In this document: piece after piece, positions 4,012-7,461 of the stretch
Numbering within the stretch: the first letter of the stretch is position 1
Layout of the letters: each line of letters starts with the position of its first letter
Assembly (NCBI GenBank): GCA_902496375.1
Contig: CABVAS010000074.1
Coordinates: forward strand, 1 to 7,461
DNA length: 7,461 nucleotides
Source: an uncultured Collinsella sp.
GTDB lineage: Bacteria; Actinomycetota; Coriobacteriia; Coriobacteriales; Coriobacteriaceae
Direction: 5' to 3'
Position numbers and translations under genes: made by a program
Notes under the pieces: model-generated
Told to the model about the DNA's origin: nothing
The model's input: the letters and a program-made list of their open reading frames with translations, nothing else
The model's database searches: none

Positions 4012-6894
4012 ATGACGCTACTGTATTTCCTTACCCTGTTTCCGCTGGTACCGGCGCTGGGCATGCTGTTCGCGCGCGGCGACCGCGCCCGCGATGCGGT
4101 GGGGCTCATAGGTTCCGGCATTATTATGGCGGTGACAGTTGTAGTCGCCGTCATGTTTTTTGGCATGGGTCCGCAGAGCTTTGAGGTTGCCTCCGGCACC
4201 TCGCATGTGCTCTCGATCATCAGCTCCGTCATCGACGTCATCCTGTGCGCCGTAATCCTGTACAACGCGTACAAATATAGGAACGCGCTCGCCACGGTGC
4301 TCGGCATAGTCCAGCTGGTGGGCTCGTTCGCCTTTGCAGCCATGACGCTGCCCGCGGTCGAAGCCGTCACGGCGACGCCGCTCTACCTGGACTACATGAG
4401 TGTGATCATGGTCCTCGCCGTCGGCATCGTCGGTAGCCTAATCTGCGTGTATGCCCTGGGCTACATGAAGGACTTCCAGGCCCATGACGAGCACGAGGCT
4501 GCGCTGCGCGGGCAGACCGCGCCCGACCGTCGCCCGCAGTTCCTGGCGCTTATGTTTCTATTCCTCTCGGCCATGTTCGTCATCGTGACGAGTGACAACC
4601 TTGAGTGGCTGTTCTGCGGCTGGGAAATCACCACCGTGTGCTCGTTCCTTATGATTGGCTACACGCGCACGCCCGAGGCCATCAAAAACGCTTTTATCCA
4701 GATCATCCTCAACATGCTGGGCGGCATCGCGTTTTTGGCCGGACTCATGTACCTGCACGTCAACGGCATGCCGCTGACCATCTCGGGCATGATTGAGCTT
4801 TCCGGCGCCGGAACCGCGCAATCCGCGCTGCTGGTGATGCCGGTCATCCTGTTGTCGCTCGCCGCCCTTACCAAGGCTGCGCAGATGCCGTTCCACACCT
4901 GGCTGCTCGGCGCCATGGTTGCCCCCACGCCCACGAGCGCCCTGCTGCATTCGTCCACCATGGTCAAAGCCGGCGTGTTCCTAATGGTCAAGCTGAGCCC
5001 GCTATATGCCATCTATCCCGTGACCGGCTTTATGGTCACGAGTGTGGGTGCCATCACGTTTTTGCTCGCTGCCCTCATGGCCATCTCGCAGAGCAACGCC
5101 AAGCGCGTGCTCGCGTACTCCACCATTTCCAACTTGGGCCTCATCAGTGCTTGCCTGGGTGTCGGCGCACCCGAGGCCGTGTGGGCCGCCATCTTCCTGA
5201 TCCTGTTTCACACGGTGGCAAAGTCGCTGCTGTTCCTGTGCGTGGGCACGGCCGAGCATCATATCGGCAGCCGCAATATCGAGGACATGGACGGTATGTT
5301 CAGCCGCATGCCGCACCTGACGCGTCTGATGATGTTGGGCATCATGGGCATGTTCGTGGCGCCGTTTGGCATGCTCGTGTCCAAGTGGGGCGCCCTGGTG
5401 GCGTTCGCACAGACTGGCAACGTGCTCATGATCATGGTGCTTGCCTTTGGCTCGGCCGCGACGTTTTACTTCTGGGGCAAGTGGCTTGCCAAGCTTTCGG
5501 GCGTCGACCCCACGGCTCAAAACGTTGAGGTCAATGTCCATAAGACCGAATGGATGGCCCTCAACACCATCGCCGCGCTGCTGATTCTGTGCTGCGTGGC
5601 CTTCCCGATTATCTCGAGCGGTCTGGTGTCGCCTTACTTGGCCATGGTGTTTGGCCGCGTGCCGTACGTTATTGGCAAGGACGCCATGTATCTGATGGTG
5701 GTTATCGTGGCGTTTATCGCCGTGGTGCTGCTGACTTCATTCCGCGTGAGCAACAAACCGCACGTAAACGTATATCTTTCGGGTGTGGGAACCGACAAAT
5801 ATCGCCATTTCCGCGGCTCGATGGGACGCGAGGTGAAGGCCGAAAAGCGCAATTGGTACTCGGAGGACGCCCTTGGCGAGAAGCGTATTAGCCCCGTGGG
5901 TAGCGTCGTGTGCTGCAGCATCATCTTGTTTGCGCTGCTGTGCTGCGCGTGGATTGGGCCCGAGCGGCTTGCCATGAGCGCGCCCTCGGTGCTGCGCGGC
6001 AAGTATTTTGAAGGTTCGGGCGTCGTGGGCATCTTTATTGGTACCGTGGTGTTTGCCCTGCTGGCGCCGCTTGTGGGCGGCCTGATCGACGGTCTTGACC
6101 GTAAGCTTTCGGCTCGCATGCAGGGCCGCGTGGGCCCGCGCCTGCTGCAGCCCTTCTACGACGTTGCCAAGCTGCTGCGCAAGGCCCCTGCCAGCGTAAA
6201 CACCATGGACGATACCTACATGGCGTGTGCGCTCATCTTTACCGTGGTGGGCGGCGGCATCTTTGTGTCGGGTTCCAACACGCTGCTGTGCGCTTTTATG
6301 GTGACGCTCGCCGCGATCTTTGTGGTGCTGGCGTCCGCCTCGACGCAAAGCCCGTTTGCCCAGGTCGGCGCCGATCGTGAGTTGCTGCAGGTTATGAGTT
6401 ACGAGCCCGCCGTTCTGCTGATGAGCGTGGGCCTGTACCTTGCTACCGATAGCTTCGATTCCATCGCCGTGACGGGGCAGTCGGCCCCCATCATCGTGTA
6501 CAGCGCGCCTATTTTCCTCGCGCTGCTCGCGGTGCTTACCATCAAGCTGCGCAAGTCGCCGTTTGACCTTTCGTACTCGCATCACGCGCATCAGGAGATC
6601 GTCCAGGGCGTCGCCACCGAGATGAGCGGCGGCACGCTGGCCAAGATGACCCTTATGCACTGGTGCGAGACCGTGCTGTTTTTGATGTGGGTGGGCATGT
6701 TCTTTGTTTGGGACAACCCGGTGAGCTGGGTCGTAGCCCTGGTCGTGATGGCCGCGACGTATTTTGTCGAGGTGCTGATCGACAACACCTTCGCACGCAG
6801 CACCTGGCGCAGCTGCTTTAAGCTCGGATGGGGCGTGGCGCTGGTGTTTGGCCTGCTCAACCTTATGCCCATCCTCGTCGACGTGTTTATTTAG
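4012..6894 (+). CDS. Fused NuoL/EchA-like and NuoH/EchB-like membrane subunit of an energy-converting complex
   Basis: This 960-residue integral membrane protein combines two subunits that are normally separate. Residues 1 to about 650 are an antiporter-like proton-translocating subunit (NuoL/HyfB/HycC/EchA). They show WE at 204-205 (TM5 glutamate), LTKAAQMPFHTW (286-297, K288 as TM7 lysine), APTPTSALLHSSTMVKAG (304-321) and HTVAKSLLFL (400-409, K404 as TM12 lysine); these are the charged residues of the ion path. A hydrophilic loop (about 578-628) and one more helix (629-648) lead into residues about 666-960, a NuoH/HycD/EchB anchor. That part has RMQGRVGPRLLQPFYD (702-717), DRELLQVMSYEP (788-799) and SPFDLSYSHHAHQE (849-862), the quinone-site-type region as it appears in hydrogenase anchors. 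I estimate about 25 membrane helices. GGGGGAG lies 7 nt before the start. No stop codon, frameshift or internal ribosome-binding site is seen at the junction. The gene is the first of an operon, followed 12 nt later by the Fe-S subunit. The domain calls are certain; hydrogenase rather than another complex I relative is inferred. Confidence 0.93.
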   Translation: MTLLYFLTLFPLVPALGMLFARGDRARDAVGLIGSGIIMAVTVVVAVMFFGMGPQSFEVASGTSHVLSIISSVIDVILCAVILYNAYKYRNALATVLGIVQLVGSFAFAAMTLPAVEAVTATPLYLDYMSVIMVLAVGIVGSLICVYALGYMKDFQAHDEHEAALRGQTAPDRRPQFLALMFLFLSAMFVIVTSDNLEWLFCGWEITTVCSFLMIGYTRTPEAIKNAFIQIILNMLGGIAFLAGLMYLHVNGMPLTISGMIELSGAGTAQSALLVMPVILLSLAALTKAAQMPFHTWLLGAMVAPTPTSALLHSSTMVKAGVFLMVKLSPLYAIYPVTGFMVTSVGAITFLLAALMAISQSNAKRVLAYSTISNLGLISACLGVGAPEAVWAAIFLILFHTVAKSLLFLCVGTAEHHIGSRNIEDMDGMFSRMPHLTRLMMLGIMGMFVAPFGMLVSKWGALVAFAQTGNVLMIMVLAFGSAATFYFWGKWLAKLSGVDPTAQNVEVNVHKTEWMALNTIAALLILCCVAFPIISSGLVSPYLAMVFGRVPYVIGKDAMYLMVVIVAFIAVVLLTSFRVSNKPHVNVYLSGVGTDKYRHFRGSMGREVKAEKRNWYSEDALGEKRISPVGSVVCCSIILFALLCCAWIGPERLAMSAPSVLRGKYFEGSGVVGIFIGTVVFALLAPLVGGLIDGLDRKLSARMQGRVGPRLLQPFYDVAKLLRKAPASVNTMDDTYMACALIFTVVGGGIFVSGSNTLLCAFMVTLAAIFVVLASASTQSPFAQVGADRELLQVMSYEPAVLLMSVGLYLATDSFDSIAVTGQSAPIIVYSAPIFLALLAVLTIKLRKSPFDLSYSHHAHQEIVQGVATEMSGGTLAKMTLMHWCETVLFLMWVGMFFVWDNPVSWVVALVVMAATYFVEVLIDNTFARSTWRSCFKLGWGVALVFGLLNLMPILVDVFI

Positions 6895-6898
6895 GAGG
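6893..6898 (+). promoter_or_regulatory. Consensus ribosome-binding site overlapping the upstream stop codon
   Basis: AGGAGG begins inside the TAG stop of the fused membrane subunit (6892-6894) and stands 8 nt before the ATG at 6907. This implies coupled translation of the two subunits and decides the downstream start. Confidence 0.9.
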
Positions 6899-6906
6899 CG
6901 GCATCC

Positions 6907-7461
6907 ATGGATCATAAAATGTCGCGCTCGCCGTGGGTTATTCATTACGACGGCTCGAGCTGCAACGGATGCGATATTGAGGTGTTGGCCTCGCTCACGC
7001 CGCTGTTCGATGCGGAGCGCTTTGGCGTGGTCAATACCGGCAACCCCAAGCATGCGGATATCTTTTTGGTGACGGGGTCGGTCAATGCCCAGAACCTGCC
7101 CGTCGTGCGCCAGATCTACAACCAGATGCTCGAGCCCAAGTGCGTGGTGGCGTGCGGCATCTGCGCGTGCTCGGGCGGCGTGTTCCGCGATGCGTATAAC
7201 GTGATCGGCGGCGTGGACCGTGCGATTCCCGTGGACGTGTACGCGCCCGGGTGCGCCATTCGTCCCGAGACCGTGATCGATGCCATCGTGGAGGCGTGCG
7301 GCATCCTGGACCAGAAGGAGGCCGTGATGCGCGCCGGCGGCGATCCGCTCACCGTGGGCGGCGCTGCTACCTGGGACGGTGGCGTTGAGCTGGGCGAGGA
7401 CGGGTTTGTGGCTGCGGGGGCCGGTGACACGGCCGCCGCCGGTGACGCGCGTGCCGGGAAG
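6907..7461 (+). CDS. NuoB/EchC/HycG-like [4Fe-4S] small subunit, 3' end cut by window edge
   Basis: This peripheral subunit carries the cluster nearest the catalytic site of group 4 hydrogenases and complex I (N2-type) and sits on the NuoH-like anchor, facing the cytoplasm. The ligands visible are C19 and C22 (SSCNGCDIE), C86 (GICACSGG) and C116 (APGCAIRPE), the standard spacing of the NuoB family. Three additional cysteines (C79, C83, C88) lie close to C86. The conserved domain ends near residue 135. The remaining 50 or so residues become Gly/Ala/Asp/Glu-rich (VGGAATWDGG onward), with no match I recognise, and run open to the window edge. EchC-type proteins are usually about 150 residues, so this is a long tail or a linker into another domain. 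The start is the ATG at 6907 with AGGAGG 8 nt upstream; an ATG at 6919 is less well placed. The immediate neighbour and the order (A-B fused, then C) favour an Ech-type operon over Hyc, where the NuoB-like gene comes later. Confidence 0.92.
   Translation, partial: MDHKMSRSPWVIHYDGSSCNGCDIEVLASLTPLFDAERFGVVNTGNPKHADIFLVTGSVNAQNLPVVRQIYNQMLEPKCVVACGICACSGGVFRDAYNVIGGVDRAIPVDVYAPGCAIRPETVIDAIVEACGILDQKEAVMRAGGDPLTVGGAATWDGGVELGEDGFVAAGAGDTAAAGDARAGK

Noticed and set aside
4007..4015. Two-codon frame ATG GTA TGA overlapping the start of the fused membrane subunit
   Set aside because: It sits only 2 nt from the ribosome-binding site, so it is unlikely to be initiated. The correctly spaced ATG at 4012 explains the signal.
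5737..7053. A 438-codon minus-strand frame opposite the membrane subunit and Fe-S gene
   Set aside because: It is His/Ala/Arg/Gln-rich with no domain, and it spans the junction of two well-supported plus-strand genes. It is a shadow of GC bias.

Overview
The window looks like chromosomal DNA from a GC-rich anaerobic actinobacterium of the class Coriobacteriia. A gut Collinsella-like organism is the best guess. The clues are strong G/C bias at third codon positions, strong Shine-Dalgarno sites, a bacterial initiator tRNA, a CoaX-type pantothenate kinase, a flavin/Fe-S enoate reductase, and an energy-converting (group 4 [NiFe]-hydrogenase / complex I-like) membrane module. The taxon is inferred from gene content and style; no rRNA or phylogenetic marker is present.

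Layout. 1-289 (minus) is the 5' part of coaX, type III pantothenate kinase, cut by the window edge. 426-601 (plus) is a self-contained tRNA unit: promoter, initiator tRNA-Met (CAT) with encoded CCA, and an intrinsic terminator. 652-706 is an isolated, nearly perfect long palindrome that serves no obvious gene. 849-2879 (plus) is a 676-residue Old Yellow Enzyme / 2,4-dienoyl-CoA reductase-family oxidoreductase with its own terminator at 2955-2995. 2996-3319 is a mostly AT-rich non-coding stretch carrying promoter-like elements, a 14-bp perfect palindrome and a helically phased direct repeat. 3320-3724 (plus) is a small double helix-turn-helix protein resembling IS3/IS150 OrfA but with no OrfB beside it, closed by a terminator at 3737-3759. 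3760-4011 is the control region of the last operon. 4012-6894 (plus) is one continuous reading frame that joins a NuoL/EchA-like proton-pumping subunit to a NuoH/EchB-like membrane anchor. 6907-7461 (plus) is the start of the NuoB/EchC-like Fe-S small subunit, cut by the window edge.

How the genes work together. The last two genes are translationally adjacent: the ribosome-binding site of the second overlaps the stop codon of the first. Their order (NuoL-like, NuoH-like, NuoB-like) matches echA-echB-echC, with the first two fused. This suggests a membrane complex that couples electron transfer, probably to protons giving H2 (from ferredoxin or formate), to ion translocation. The catalytic large subunit lies beyond the window, so hydrogenase identity is inferred. 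The enoate reductase is monocistronic and would act as a soluble NAD(P)H-dependent reductase of an unsaturated substrate that cannot be named from sequence. Its usual catalytic tyrosine appears to be replaced.

The most notable points are the membrane-subunit fusion, the non-canonical active-site loop of the reductase, the orphan OrfA-like regulator behind an operator-rich AT-rich region, the lone 20-bp-stem palindrome, and a U1-G72 end pair in the initiator tRNA. No CRISPR array, phage module or complete mobile element is visible.
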